The notes under the pieces are model-generated. The model ran no database searches. It was not told where the DNA came from and saw only the letters and a program-made list of their open reading frames with translations. A program made the position numbers and the translations under genes. Shown one piece after another: positions 23,392-37,638 of a stretch of 64,000 bases of DNA (its first letter is position 1; each line of letters begins with the position of its first letter). The DNA comes from Nymphaea colorata (Eukaryota; Streptophyta; Magnoliopsida; Nymphaeales; Nymphaeaceae): assembly GCF_008831285.2 (NCBI RefSeq), contig NC_045138.2:33660769-33724768 (forward strand). The letters are read 5' to 3'.

Positions 23392-25897
23392 ATGCCGGAA
23401 GCACCAAAAGACTCATTTGCCTTCACACCAAAGGCATTCAATCAGCATAGTGAAGCGCTGCAATACATTGAGGATGTAACCAACAATGCCAATCAGGTCC
23501 AGGCGAGGGTGCTTGGCGAGATCTTGTCGCATAATGCGCAAGTTGAGTACTTGCGGCGGTGTGGCCTGGACGGCCGCACCGCCGACAGGCAGAATTTCAA
23601 GAATCTCTTGCCGGTGATCAGCTACGAAGACATAAAGCCAGATATAGATCGAATTGCGAATGGTGATAAATCTCCGATCCTCTCATCCTACCCCATATCA
23701 GAATTCCTTACAAGGTAACATATAGCCCTAGAACTTTAGCTGGCACTCAGTTGAGTAAGAATTTAGGATATGTCGTGCAGACGATGCGACGACAATGATA
23801 TTGCACCATTTTCAAGAAACAAAAGTGAAAAGAGAAAAAACTTTTGCATGATCAGCTACCATCTTCTACGGCCAGCTGTAATTGTACCTGCAGATTTTTT
23901 ATTCTGCTGGACTTTGTCGTGCATATATAATAGCCGTTCTCTGAAACACCATCCACCATTTTCTTGCTTTTCTAATCATATATTGCTTCTGTTGTTTTCT
24001 TTGTGACACAGTTCTGGAACATCAGGAGGAGAAAGAAAGCTGATGCCCACCATAGAGCAAGAGTTGGAAAGGAGGTCCTTGCTCTACAGCCTGCTCATGC
24101 CTGTCATGGACCAGTTTGTTCCTGGCCTTGACAAGGGCAAAGGAATGTACTTCCTGTTTGTGAAGTCTGAAGCCAAGACACCAGGAGGCCTAGTAGCCAG
24201 GCCTGTGCTCACCAGCTACTACAAGAGCAAGCACTTCACCGAGAGGCCCTTTGATCCATACACCAACTATACTAGCCCGGATGAAACTATCCTCTGCCCG
24301 GACCCCTTCCAGAGCATGTACTCCCAGCTTCTCTGTGGCCTCATCCAGCACAAAGAGGTTCTGCGTGTCGGGGCCGTTTTCGCTTCTGGGTTTATCCGAG
24401 CTATCAAATTTCTTGAACACAACTGGACAGAGCTTGCTCGTGACATCCGAAACGGCCATCTCAATTCTCGGATCACTGACCTCTCTGTCAGGGAGGCTGT
24501 GACTAAAATCCTCAAACCAGACCCTGAGCTTGCCGAACTGATAGAAGGGGAATGCATGAAGAACTCATGGCAAGGGATCATTCCCAGGCTGTGGCCTAAC
24601 ACTAAGTATATTGATATTATAGTGACAGGTACCATGGCACAGTACATACCAACACTTGATTTCTATTGCAATCGACTGCCACTTGTGTGCACTATGTATG
24701 CATCTTCCGAGTGTTATTTCGGCCTAAACCTTAACCCTTTGTCTGATCCCAAGGATGTGTGTTATACCCTAATTCCAACCATGGCCTACTTCGAGTTCCT
24801 TCCTGTTCATAGGAACAATGGTGTCACAGATCCCCATGTCATCTCCAAAACGCAGTGGGAGAAAGAAGAGAAGGAGCTTGTGGAACTTGTTGATGTGAAG
24901 CTTGGCCATGAGTATGAACTTGTGGTCACCACATTTGCAGGTCAGAAGCATACCTTTTTATTATAAATATCGTCATCATCTTTATCATTATCATCTTCAT
25001 TACTGTTATTATATTGAAAGGCTGAAGAAAACTGCCTTGCAGACGATTCAGGAAGGACACGGCTTGGTAAAATTGGCCTTTTTCTATATATGCAATGTGC
25101 TGCAGAATATTCATTGTTTTGCATTCTGTTGTTTTCAAACTCATGATATCCCACTAAGTTTGTGATTATACTTACAAGAGTATTCTTTCCAGCTGCTGCC
25201 AAACTTGTTTTCGTGCTTCTTAAAGAAAAGACAATGAAATTCTCCTTTTCTGTTTGTTTCTTCTCAAAGACACTTATTGGGCCTCTTCTTTCTTTCTTTT
25301 TGTTGGGTAATAGGATTGTATCGCTACAGAGTTGGTGATGTGCTTAGAGTTGCCGGATTCAAGAACAAAGCGCCCCAATTTCAGTTCATCTGCCGAAAAA
25401 ATGTGGCTCTCAGCATCGACTCCGATAAGACGGACGAGGTCGAGCTCCAAAATGCGGTGAAGAATGCCATACACCACCTGGAGCCATTTGGAGCCACTCT
25501 GGTTGACTACACCAGCCATGCAAACACTAGCACCATACCAGGCCACTATGTCCTATTCTGGGAGCTAAAAAATGGTGCAACTCCAGTGCCGCCCAGTGTC
25601 TTCGAGGACTGCTGCCTCACCATAGAGGAGTCCCTCAACAGTGTCTACCGGCAAGGGCGAGCTGCCGATAAATCGATCGGGCCGCTGGAGATCAAGGTGG
25701 TCGAGGCCGGAACTTTCGACAAACTGATGGACTATGCCTTGACCAATGGGTCCTCAATCAACCAGTATAAGACTCCAAGGTGTGTCAAGTTCACACCCAT
25801 AATTGAGTTACTCAATTCCACTGCCCTGTCTAGCTACTGTAGTCCTAAGTGCCCGAAATGGGCACCTGGGCACAAGAAATGGGGCACTCATAATTAG
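23392..25897 (+). CDS. GH3: GH3 family acyl-acid amido synthetase, group II type
   Basis: The exons are 23392-23714, 24012-24940 and 25314-25897 (1836 nt, 611 aa), with GT-AG introns and matching phases. Length and three-exon layout fit group II GH3 enzymes, which adenylate an acid such as indole-3-acetate and conjugate it to an amino acid in the cytosol, lowering free auxin. The three nucleotide-binding motifs of the firefly-luciferase-like superfamily are all present: [10 protein letters not shown] from residue 108, [11 protein letters not shown] from residue 337, and [14 protein letters not shown] from about residue 420. Tail motifs [19 protein letters not shown] and [11 protein letters not shown] are also typical. 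There is no signal peptide. The start is the first Met of the frame and matches the usual short N-terminus before the [13 protein letters not shown]-like region. No breaks are seen. Group II membership is based on overall resemblance; which acid and amino acid are used cannot be told from the sequence. Confidence 0.97.
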
Positions 25898-28800
25898 CTC
25901 TGGTTCTTCCTTTCCATTCAGGAACTAGCCTAGCCCCCTTCTTTTGACCACTATTTTCTAGTTAGAATTTGGAATTCCGAAGTCCGTCTTTAGTCGTCCT
26001 GTTGGTACGTGTTATGTTTAAGTCTTACTGAAGAAATTCCCCCCATGTAAAAAGCAGTTCGCATGTTAAAGACTTCCCCTTTCTAATGTTGTTTGGTTTG
26101 CAGGAAAAAGAAATATGAGAAAGCGAGAGAGAGAGAGAGAGAGAGGAGGCGCAGAGTGAAAAATATAAATCGAAGAAAAATCCAAACAACAGAATATTGC
26201 ACCATCAAGATAATCATGATCTGTGACTTCAATTTGGAAACTGACCATGACGCTTGACCAAGGAACAAAACATGAGACTTCGAGTGATTTCAGCCATGAC
26301 ACGATATATCTTGCATGGTTGGGGCTTCGTACAGATTGATGGATACAGAAGAAGACAGAAACCAGCCTCGTGCATAAACCAATAACGCAGATCAAAATCT
26401 AAGCCATATCGATCGAGCTTGTCATTTTGGCCTTGTGCTTTGATCATGGCATCCACTTAACAAATGTTGCAGATGGGACCTCGTTATGTATGGACATTAT
26501 TTTGACCATATAACTTATCTTTTATTCTACGACGAAAACATTTTTCTAATATTAAAGCATAAAACTGTCATTAAAAAACTAATAGACTTGTCTCCTCTTG
26601 CCTTATTTTCCAAAGACATAACGGATACGCATCAGGAAGACAGGAACTTGTGGCACCCATCAGATCGCCCCATTATCTTTCTGACATGGGTCCAGATCCA
26701 TCAAGACAAGAAGAATAGAAACAAAAGACATTATGGCTTCTCCTTCTCTAACATTAATGAAATAAATTCATCCTTGGGACTCATTTTTCATGCTATATTT
26801 GTGTAGACGAACCAATCATAACATCCTCATGAAATAACATGTAAAACAGCGCTTCTCATCGATAAGTGAGCGGCCTTCTCGATATCCGCATCAAACATAG
26901 AACTGTGGTTCATATCTGAATGCGGTTGCACACACTCACATACATTTATATATAGGATCTGATCAAAGTCAGACTAGTCCCGGCAGAACTAGGACCTGGG
27001 AAGTCTAATTAATATACAGCAGCTTAGACATGTATCATGTGGCAAGCACCGCAACAAGGCTAAGCCAACACAGCCAACAGTCTGCGCAGATTAGGGAGCA
27101 TAATGACAATATATCACGAAACAGAACTGTGTTGCATAATTCGTGGAGGTCTGATTGTGATGCAAAATCAGTCATTATATCATGCATTACTTCGCCGAAA
27201 ACGTCATTTTCCTTAAGATCTCTTCCATAATTATGTGATTCTGTTGCTAACTCGGGATTCCTAACCTGCGTGCCGGTAAGTGATACCACTGATTGGAATC
27301 TTAGCCGCGTGCTTAGGCATGCCAAATGAGAGATCATCCATCCTACTTAATGTTGGTTCGTCATGACGACCCACTTAGTTATAAAAATGGTGTGAGGACC
27401 ATCCTGGCCAGAGAGTCTTTCCTCCCGGCCGGCTCGACGGCATAATGACCAGCACCAGGTCAAGGCCCCTTTAATCTGTGGGCTGGGAAATAGACAGGCT
27501 TGTTTGGTGTAGAAGTGGCTAAGTAATTGACCCACACCACCGTCGGGAAAAGGCCATATAATGGTTCCATGAGCTAAGTCCAAACTGTAGATGCACGGCA
27601 CAACCCCACCCGAAAGTATGGAATCTTTGGACTTGCAAAAGAAAAGTTTGGGTGGAGGAGGAGATAAACCTAGCCATGCACAGAGGAGACAGGATGTAGA
27701 CTGGTCAGTGCAAGAAGGCTGGCTTTGCATGAGCCAAGTCATGGTTAGAGGAGACAGAAGACAGACTATTCAGTATGGATTATGTCCACCAATTGCCAAA
27801 TTGGTCCTACCTTCTGAGCCACCCGTAGTCTTGCCTATCATAGTGGGGCGGTTAACTGTATGCCGCCCACTTACAGCTTCATACAGTTAGGTGTACAGTA
27901 ACCTTCACCTTCTTAGGCCTTCAATCTCTTCTAAGTAAAGTTGCTTCAGTTAGAATTCCTATTCGAATTTGGCAGTGCAATCTTACATAATACAATATGT
28001 GTGTGATCAATCAAATAGAACAAGCAGTTCTACTGAACCAGATGGACTTGTACCGATAGACTCTTCCTGATTCAGCCTCCACCAGGTTATTTGCAGGAAG
28101 CTCGATTCGGGCGGCCAAATGTAGAGCAATTTTAAAAGGTTACGATGTATTGGTCCCTGCATCATTCTGGTGTCCAGAATCCGATCCGATGCTGATCAGT
28201 ATTTGCAACGATGTTAATTACAGAGTTGCTGGCCTGAAAGCTCACCTAACTGCGTAAATTGGTTCACAGTTTTAAGTTGAAAAGGATTTAAGAGAGCTGG
28301 TTGCTCAACTCACTGTGTGGCGCTGTTTTACATGCCCCAAGTGATAAGGAGGCGCTTTTGGTGAGGATGGCAGGTACAATAAACGGGTAGTTGTATGCTA
28401 AAAAGCGAATGTGAAAGTTGGAAATGTAAACATGAACCTCTCTAGCCACCTACCAGATTTTTATAAATCAAGGAAAATCCATGGGGTTCTGTTCCTGTAT
28501 TTAAGATTTTTGTTAAGAATGGTTGGAGAAAAAGAAATCCTTCACTTGTGTAGTTGACAACTTGAAGAGAATGGAGCCTGCTGACTTTGGAGCCGTAATA
28601 ATTATGGATACCAATGGATTGGATTCAGATAAGATATTGGGTTCACAAAAAGCCGGATATAGAAAAAATTTAAAATTCAATTAAGAAATCAAATTCAAAT
28701 GCTTTTTTAGATTCAGTTTCAATCAAATATCCTACGTTTAACATCTACATATTTCGAAAGTTGGTCCTTAACATTTCATAATGTGGTATAGGTTTGGTTT

Positions 28801-31800
28801 TGTATTTAAAAATTAGATTTAGATTCAGATACGAAAATAAAACTTGGATTATGAATTTACAAAATGGATTAAGATGTGGTATATATATATATTTCTTTTG
28901 TATTTGAATCTGAATTCAAATCCGAATATGTAAACTGATTTGAATCCAGTACTTACATATCACGCCTAATAAATTGATTTTCAAGTAGATTCCTCAAAGA
29001 CTAACGCATCTAGGTCGTATTTGCGTGTTTTTAGGTTTTACGTGATTTGAGATCTCGGGATCTTGAATTATATAGGACCTTATGTCCAGATTTCGATAAG
29101 AGGATCCTCATGTGCCAAATTCAACAAGGATCTTGCATCTCTTGTTTGAAAGATTCATCACGAACTAAGCAGAAGTATGCAATTTATGCATCTTTAATCT
29201 ACGAACTCTCAAGTTGGACGCTGTAACAATAATATAATTCGGTGGACAAAAAAATAAATAAATTTTATGGTCTCGAAATCCACAACTTTGTAAAACCAAA
29301 CCGCACTCAAGTCCTATAGAACATACAATAATATCCATACCTTCTCATTTTGTCAAAAAAAGAAGCTATAATATCTTCACATTTTTGTTTATATCATCAA
29401 AATTTTCATATGCAACCACTAAAGATAAAGGCGCTTTGCTTTTGAAAAAAAAAAAACACATTTTGGTTGTTTTATTTATGTGACAGAAAGCAGAAAGTAC
29501 ATTAAGAAGCATTATAGACAATAGTTGCAAATCAATGAATGTCTTTGGCATCACTTCTTTGGTACGCATAAACGCGGCCACCAAAGAAGATTAAATAAAA
29601 GAGGCATCGGGAGGTGCAGTTGCCCAATCATTGCCCTAAAACCTAAGGGTGGAAAAACTGGACCTGGACAAAAGGCAATGAGATGTTTCAGAGGCCAATT
29701 ATATGAAATCTTGGAAGAATATTTTGGTGGTTTAGAGGAGCACATGGTTTTTCGAATAAATGATATTCACGACCTCAACTTTATATTTATTTACAGCCGA
29801 TCTTTTGAGGAAACTCCATGCAGTTGAGATTTCTAGAACTTGAAAGCTTCACTAGTAGGGAAAAAAACTTGCCCTTCTATGTTCTTTAGTAGTTTTGAAG
29901 ATGTCCTGCAGTATTATAAACAGCGGTTTTCATCTCAAAACTCGTCAATGACATGCCATATTGGCTTATATTTGCATACATTACTCTTTCAACATAAAAA
30001 GGAAGTTATTTCTTATTATCTTGTTGAAACATCAGCCCATATGCAGAGCTCATGCCATGCATAAACCAATATTTTTGAATGGCCCTAAATCTGCATGCAC
30101 TTGCCTTATATTATATATTGCCTGATACGCATTAATACTTGCGCTTGTTTATTTAAGAGTATTTAATGCATTTAAATGGCACGGAAAACATTTAAAGGAG
30201 ACAACGGTTCTAAACTTTCCATACACACCGGTGCCCAAAATCGATCATGAGGAGTAACAAGTGTCGATTGTGGGTGCATTAATGCGTGTGTGTCTTCACG
30301 TTGTTCACGGTAGCTTCATCAGGCTTTTTCCCGAAAAAGATGCATGCCAAGTAAGTTCGGTTTATTAAAACAACCACAACCAACTTCATGAAATCTGTCA
30401 CCTGTAAATTTCATTGAAACAGATAAAAATGTTAATATTCTCCATCATGAAAATCTTATGCTGCCTTGTGTATTGATTTCGTCTGAAATATTAAAGAAAT
30501 TGAACTCGCGTAGAATTTGGCATTTATATGTCTCAATTAAACTCTGCAGAATTTGGCTTTTATGTTTCTTAATTAAATTTTGGTGTTCATAGCACCCTTA
30601 TAGTTCAACTCAGCAAAAAGGTAGCTTACATTTAAGACGTATGAGGTTCCGCTGCCCTGTTTTGAGTTGAAGGATGTATTGTAGGTTCACTCAAACTCAG
30701 AAATAAACTAAAACCTTGAAGGTATAAGAAGGTGCAGTTTCATTTAAATAAACATTGAAAAAAATGGTGTTCATGATGCAAAGCAGGAGTCTCTTTTTTC
30801 TTTTTTCTTTTCTTTTTTGGATGATGTTTTAACCTTTCCAGTGGTAGCAAAATTTTCTGACAGAACGCCAACAAGAAGCACCATGCAGCTGACCGGAAGT
30901 CGGTTGATGACCTTCAAATTCTTTCTAAGAATTAGTGAAGAGACAAGAACTGGGGGCGTAAGATAAAGATTCGGAAGCTAAGTGAGAAAATGAGTGCCAC
31001 TATTCAGTGACCGAGAATTTCGCTCAATCTGAATTTGATAAGAGGGAGAGATGGGGGAGAAGATTGCTCAACCACCTGATCTTCAAACCAAGTTGCTGTT
31101 GCTGGTGATAAGAATCCGTAACCTCTGTTTGCGAATTAAAAATCGAAAAAGAAAAAGCGAGAAAAGTTAAGATTTGGTTGTGAAACGGTAGAGGAGGGAG
31201 AGTGAAGGCAGAGAGGCTGACAGGCAACGTATTTTGCTCCGTTTTTTGCGGTTGTTTTCTCTCATTATCTAAAGAGAAGGCCAAAAAAAAAAACAAATCA
31301 CACTGTAATTCCCCTGACAAACAGGCTTTTCGCCTTTCCAACCTGGGAATCCCTTTCCTGCCCCCCCCCTTCTTCCCCCACCTCGACCTCCTCTTCTCCT
31401 TTTTCTCCAATCGCCCTCGAATCTTGAAACCCCCATCTTCTTCTACCACTATTTTGACTGTATTGCCCATCTCCTCTTCAATATTCGTAGAAAAATTTTC
31501 ATAATCCCATCAAATTTTCCTGTTCATAAGAAATAAGACGCAGGTCAACCAGAAAGGTTCAATGCTCCTCATCCATCACATTAATTTCCCACATCAAGAT
31601 TTTCTTTCCGTGAGAAGAATGGAAAGTTTGTTTCTTGCCATTTTCCTCTTTTCCGATCGATAAGACGACGATGAAGCAAGAGCTCATAAATTACCAAGCA
31701 CTTGGAAGGAAAAAAAAAAAAAATAGTAACTATGAGAATCCAAAGTTTAATACCAAGAAAGAAACGTAATTTGACAATACGTTGGTCGTTTTGACTCTTT

Positions 31801-33142
31801 CAAATCTGCTTAGATTTGGAACGAAACCGAACTCAAAATGGCAGAAATTAACTGTCAATTAATGTCTCCGATTTTCCAATCCATTGATCTTAATTACTGC
31901 AGTCATTTTACGTGTATTTCCTTGTAAGGACTTCCTTTTTGTGTTTTATTGGCCGGAACGGAATGTTCTCACTTACTTGATCCAGCTCGACTATTTTTTT
32001 TTTATACATAGACTTTGTGTAAACACAATTTTATTGAGCACCATATTCTCTTAAACAAAATGGTTTCCCTGCTTTATTCATGTATAATTTTCAAACTAAG
32101 TTCTTAAATGGCAATAAAAGCAGTTGATATTCATGACAGCGACTACGAACGACGACCTTCAGATGTGGCAGCTAGTTATGTCAAGATTGTTGCATTAAAC
32201 ATATAATATTAAGAGACTAAGACTTATATGAATCGAAATTGATATTCTCTACATTTAATTTAAACCAACAAATTTTACATAATCAATACAAAGAAGTGCG
32301 GCGCTTGTCAAAAAATGAAAAGGAAAGAAATATATTTTTTAATGGAAAGTAAACTTAGAAGGGCAGCATGGGCGTGGACAATTTTACGGAGCGTGAATGA
32401 AAAGGCCCACTTAACATACCTTCAACAAGGGCAATATCGTCATAATGGAAAAGAACGATGGGAATATGTAAAGCCCCTCTGGCCCCCACTTTGCGGCCGT
32501 TTCCAAAATTTTCATAGAAATGAAAAAAAAGGACTCTTCTTCAACTGGCTGCACTGTTCGCGGCAAAATAGAAAATTTCACCTCAAGCCCAACCTTTTGC
32601 AATATAATACGAAAGGGTCTCCTCACTTTAAGACAATTGCTACTGCCCCCATAGATGTTTTTAGCGACAGACGGACCTAACTTATGAATGGAGGAGAAGA
32701 TATCAGTTGAACCCATAAAAAATCAAGGGACAATTTTCACCAACAAATAGAGGTAATTAAAATTCACGTGTGACGACTTGTCTTGCGTACGTTTCATCTG
32801 CAGTTACGCACTCTTCGACTTGTGTTAACTCCCACTTAAGTTAAAATTATACTCATGTCGTTTATTGTCTTCCTACATCGCTTCAAAATTGTAGGGAGAA
32901 TAATTTGAACTTCAAACTTACTTGCAAACGAAGCAATGCACATGACTTACGAGTCCACTTCGATGTATTTGTGCTGCAAAAATTTCAACCTTGTTTCTCT
33001 CGCTTGTGTTGGAAAAATGGAAAACTAGTGGTGCACATGGGAAATATTAAAATTAGTTAAAACATCAGGGATGAAAGATCGCCTGCCAACTGTAAAATTT
33101 CGCTTTACCAAGAACAAATCTTCCTCATGGAATCTAATGGAT
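25898..33142. other. Long AT-rich intergenic region, no gene supported
   Basis: About 7.2 kb between GH3 and the DUF538 gene. A (GA)n tract lies at about 26126-26144. From about 28600 to 29000 the sequence is rich in GGATTCAGAT/GAATTC-like imperfect repeats, as in old transposon remnants. Around 31020-31500 is a purine/pyrimidine-biased block that opens a 148-residue minus-strand frame of low complexity. The open frames at 27035-27337, 27347-27742 and 29525-29827 have no family signature. I call no gene. Confidence 0.5.
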
Positions 33143-33148
33143 TTATAA
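33143..33148 (+). promoter_or_regulatory. Likely TATA box of the DUF538 gene
   Basis: TTATAA within GGATTTATAATC lies about 90 bp before the ATG at 33235. It is followed by a CT-rich leader with a (CT)n run at 33205-33229, a usual arrangement in plant promoters. Confidence 0.55.
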
Positions 33149-33204
33149 TCGCATGATCGGGTTTCCAGCCTTCGTCTCCCGGTAAAACCCTCCCTGAACC
33201 CACC

Positions 33205-33229
33205 CTCTCTCTCTCTCTCTCTCTCTCTC
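33205..33229. repeat. (CT)n microsatellite in the DUF538 leader
   Basis: About twelve CT units end only a few bases before the start codon at 33235, so it is almost certainly in the 5' UTR. Such CT tracts are common in plant leaders and vary in length. Confidence 0.9.
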
Positions 33230-33234
33230 CATCC

Positions 33235-34408
33235 ATGGCGGCCTCTGCCTCGAGAAACATGGTTGTCTTCTTCTTGGGTCTCTTCGTCCTGCTCCTCCCT
33301 CTTGTTTCCGGCGGCGCCATCCACGAGATCCTGCGCAGCAAGGGCCTGCCGGAGGGGCTTTTACCCAAGGCCGTAAAATCCTTCTCCCTCGATGAGAGCG
33401 GGCGCCTTGACGTCTATCTGGATCGCCCCTGCTACGCCAAGTTCGACAACAGGGTCTTGTTCGACAGCGTTGTGAGAGGTAACCTCAGCTACGGCGCCCT
33501 TACTGGCATGGCCGGCCTGTCCCAGGAAGAGCTTTTCCTGTGGCTCCCCGTCAAGGACATCAAGGTTGAGGATCCCGGCTCCGGTGTCATCCTCTTCGAT
33601 ATCGGCGTCGCTCACAAGCAGCTCTCGATCTCCCTCTTCGAATATCCGCCTGACTGCAGCCCGGAGGACGCGGATCGAATCGTAACGCCATCGTCAGGTT
33701 TGTGGTTTGTTGGACGCTCTAGGCGTTTCTTTGTGTCGAATTTGATTCGGGTGCCGCTCGTTTCGGTTATATCAGGATGTTTCTGACCTTTGTTTGAGTT
33801 CTTCTTTGTCACTTTTTGGGTTTTCACTGGGGTGCTTTGAAGGTATGCTCTGAAAATTTTGTTTCTAGGCGGCTTTCAAATCTTTTGATTTCTAAGAGTT
33901 TGATTGTCGTTGGCTGAATGTTTGCATGTTTTCTTTTAATTCTTATGGTCTGATGGGTTTTGCTTCTTTTTTTTTGTGTGTGTGTAAAACCATGTTTGTG
34001 ATCCCGGATCCTGCAACCTATGGGTTTTGGGATCCCTTGATGTCTGATGCCTACTGTCTGTTATGTTATCCTTGCAGTCTTTTTTGCCGGAAAATGTTAA
34101 GGCTATGATTTTCTTGAGGCTTCTAGTTCCCTCCTTCCCTTTTGTTTGGCTCTGATTTTTGAGGGTCGGTTCTGATTCTTCGGTTTCATGCATTATTTCC
34201 TTTGCGAAGGTGCTTGGTGCCTCTGATATCATTCTTATCTAAGATGGGTAGAAATTTACGAAATTGCATGGACTCTTACTGCGGCATCGATTTTTCGTAT
34301 TTGGCTTGCATATGTTTTATGTCGGTATAACTTTGTTTTATTGTATCTCCTGCTGCAGGTTTCCTTGGAAGGAAAGCTGGAAGGGAAGGGACGGCTGAAC
34401 AAAGATGA
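33235..34408 (+). CDS. DUF538 family secreted protein, two exons
   Basis: The exons are 33235-33697 and 34359-34408 (513 nt, 170 aa), with a GT-AG intron of 661 bp and matching phase. Residues 1-27 form a signal peptide: MAASASRN, then a hydrophobic core VVFFLGLFVLLLPLV, then SGGA. The mature part has the DUF538 landmarks IHEILRSKGLPEGLLPKAV, SFSLDESGRLDVYLDRPC, LFLWLPVKDIKVEDP and ILFDIGVAHKQLSISLFE. The C-terminus is a short basic tail (FLGRKAGREG) from exon 2. DUF538 proteins are small plant proteins of uncertain function; binding of hydrophobic ligands or chlorophyll breakdown has been proposed for some members. The start gives a complete signal peptide and directly follows the CT-rich leader. 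Likely secreted or vacuolar. The coding sequence is notably GC-rich against its flanks. Confidence 0.93.
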
Positions 34409-34413
34409 ACATC

Positions 34414-34417
<4 letters not shown>

Positions 34418-34452
<35 letters not shown>
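34418..34452. repeat. Long poly-T tract in the DUF538 3' region
   Basis: An uninterrupted run of more than 30 T bases starts about ten bases after the DUF538 stop codon, so it would lie in the 3' UTR. Its length is prone to sequencing and replication error. Confidence 0.9.
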
Positions 34453-34459
34453 CTTGTTC

Positions 34460-37400
34460 TGATGGCCTTTTCAGATGATGATAGTTGTTAGCCTCTGCTA
34501 ATTTAGGCTTGTAAATACATTGGCGTTGAAGGACCGACTCTTGCCGATATGGAGAAGCCTTTGCGTTTTTCTGCTTCTTGGTGGTGGTTTTTTGTAGGAT
34601 TTGGAAGATCTTTTTGTTAGATGAATCTCAATTTTGATGCTGATTTCCCATGAGAGGATTGGAAGCACTTGCTGCTGATAAGTTTGCAGCAGCATCAGTT
34701 TAAATTTTAGGCTCAATTTTTTAGTCCTCCACGGTCTCCAAGGAGACAGAGGTGCATTTGTTTGTTTTGTAGTTTAATGAAAAAAAAGAATCTGCTCCTC
34801 TTTGTAGGCTATTCTTTTCCTGTCACTGGTGACTGGAGTGGAGGATAGACCTGCAGAAAGAGAGGGGGGAGAGGAATAAGGGCATAGGGATTCGTATTTT
34901 TTTAGTTTGTATTTTTTTTTTTGGTTTGTTCGTACTACAAGGTCAAAACTCGCGTTGCCAATGAAAGGTTCGAAAGAGAGAACTTGTGGTGCGTGTTGTT
35001 TTCTAGAAAATCCGAAAACTAAATTATACCTTCCTCTGAAACAATGGTGAATCTGCAGTGCAACTTGATCTGCTGCTAGTTCGCTAAAAATAAATTATGC
35101 CCCTTTTAAGGAAAGGAGTACTAAAACTAAGTATCTCTCTTCTGTCTCTTTCTCACACAAATTAAAGTCTGGTTGATACAAGCCCCTGAAAATCTGCTGC
35201 TAGGGGCGCGCGAGAGATCTTTGACATGAAGGGCATATTTGCCTTACCCTGAGCGTAGACTCGTCTCACATGGGCCATTCACACAAACATCATATCAAAT
35301 TTTATTGAGTTGCACATAAATCAAATCAAATCAAATCATGGGATTCCTTTTGCAGGGTGGGTATGTTATGTGGAAATTAAATAGATGCCCTTTCACATTT
35401 ATTAACGTGAATTCTTTCTCATTTCTGGCCTTGAATATTTCGAACATGTGTGTGCATGTATATCTAAGCTTTGAGTCCGTCTATTTTTCTCTTAATCTGC
35501 ATCTTTCTTTTCGAAATCTCAAACATTGTTAGCTGACATCGATGCTGTACAAAGCATTCGTTTAGTCGAGTGAGAAAGGTCTTGAGATTGTGCACTAAGG
35601 CATAGAGAATACCAATATGAAATGAGTTTGAGCACGCGTAGGACATCCATCACTGTCCCACGTGTATCCCCTTTTTTAGGAGTGTCTTCATTTCCAATTA
35701 GAGTCTCTTTGGCTGCCACAGTAAAGCTGGTAAAATGGGTTCTCATTTCCAACCTGCATAAGGGGATTCAGCTTTTTGTTATCATGATGGCACACTTTTC
35801 AATGTCAGAGAGAAAAACTTTGATGTGCTTGTTGAAGACAAATGAATAAAGCAATTGGGTGACACATGAACGCTATCCTGTTGACAATTAGCAATCTTCT
35901 TAAAGAACAGAGAGGCACTTAAAAGAGCAACACAGCTATTATTCTATTGCAGTATGTTGGAGTTCTTGCCCGACCATTTGTTCTTTTGAAATTAGGCATA
36001 TATCCTGGTTTCATTCGACAACCTGAAGCCAAAGAAGAAGGTACGGGTTCCCCCTGAAAACCCATCAAGGATAGGTCCATGTGTCCATGAGAAGTCAAGC
36101 CCAAACTGATTCCTCTCCGGTATTCTTGCATAAAACCATCTGCAATGCATGAAAAGTAAGTTCCGAACATGAATCCAAAGTAGAAAGCTATATTCTGAAG
36201 TTGGCAACTGAAATTTCTGTAAGAGATATTTAACTAGGTGTTCTCTTCTCATATTGAGAAATTTGAATGTCTGCTTTTGTTAAGCGACAATGTCTCATGT
36301 TTGGGTTTGACATCTCTGTTGATACGCTGTTGATACGGCTTTTCTGTTCTATTTCTCTTCCTCTTTCTTGAGGACTGGCGAACTACGATCAGGACGAGTT
36401 CCAGTTCAGTAAATGAGTGAACTAAAATCTTTCCATAGGTTTTCCATATGTTTCTACAGTCATAGTTTCACTATTCTTGTGGATGTAATCGATGTCTTTC
36501 TCCTGTAAGTGCAAAGACTGTTCAGCTCAACGACACGTCAGGCCCGACACAAAGCTAAACCATGATAAAGTGCAGTCCCTGCGGCTGCCATAAATATTGG
36601 TTCACTCAATTCTTCATCTTTCTGTTTGGCGGAAACTGTTCACCGGCCTTCTGTCTCATCAGGTCTACAGTCTCATCACTGCTAACTTCTAAGCGTGTCA
36701 AGCGGTGGAGTGTGATCTTTAATCACATGAATCTAAGAAACTTAGCCTATAGTTCTGGAGGAGGACTTTGACGTTGTGAAAGAAAGAGGACGATGATGAC
36801 GACTCGGTGTTTCCTAACTAGATCTTGTCGTTCTTGTCGCTGCGAAGAATATTCCTTATTGTAGTTATCGGTGACTCATCTTTATGGAACATCATGATAG
36901 AAAGATATACTCTGAAAAATCCCCACAAACTTTGCTACAGAGAGAGACATTCCATTCCTGGTCCTTTGTCAGAACTGCAAAAGTGCACCAAAAAATGCAG
37001 AGAGCACCATGACTAGCAACAACTTGATGCGGTGAAGTTGCTCAGCCATGGGTCACTTAAGGCCCAGTCATGCTTTGAAAAGCACTCCAACCATGTGACT
37101 AAGACAACCTGTGAATGCGCACAGGTTTATTGCAACCAGCAAAGTAAGCCGGTTGAATTCGCTCAACTTTCAAAACCCACGTATCAGAATTCAAATCCAG
37201 AAGCATTCCCAGTTTAGCTGAAACTAGTGAAGGCATCTCGTCGCCGGCGAAGGTGGCTTGCTGTCTCGATTTAAAAAGAAACCCTCACGTATTTTGCCGA
37301 CCAAAAGGGCCAAAGGTGTCCCAATGTAGGGCCATTGACAAGGAATAAACAACAAGATATGTAGGTGTCTATGGTAAAAATCTCACAAACTTTACAGGTG

Positions 37401-37638
37401 AAGAGATTGTAAAAGAAATAAATAGAATGATAGAATCAAGAAAGGCCAAGGTCCCGAAACAAATCAAGCATCCTGAAAAATCATAAACTTTATAAATGAA
37501 AAGTAAAATTGTGCAAGAAGGAAAGTTACATAGAAATACAGATACCCTTTAAAACACACCAAGAAAAAAAAAAGAGGCCATGAGAAACTCATCTACAGAT
37601 CGCACGTGATTGGAACAAGATTTTTTACCGGGAAAGCC
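34460..37638. other. Intergenic sequence, no gene supported
   Basis: The first few hundred bases are probably the DUF538 3' UTR and terminator. The rest is AT-rich. A minus-strand frame at about 36140-36000 has an acceptor-like CATTGCAG before GFYARIPERNQFGLDF-like sequence but no recognisable family or partner exons, so it is not called. Confidence 0.45.

Noticed and set aside
24190-24647. Minus-strand frames within GH3 exon 2
   Set aside because: They are shadows of the well-supported GH3 coding sequence.
29525-29827. Basic 100-residue frame with a KPKGGKTGPGQKAM segment, considered as an organelle ribosomal protein fragment
   Set aside because: I could not match it to any ribosomal protein I know, and the rest of the frame is unremarkable.
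31024-31470. 148-residue minus-strand frame
   Set aside because: It is driven by purine/pyrimidine bias (lysine, arginine and glycine runs) and has no domain or splice context.
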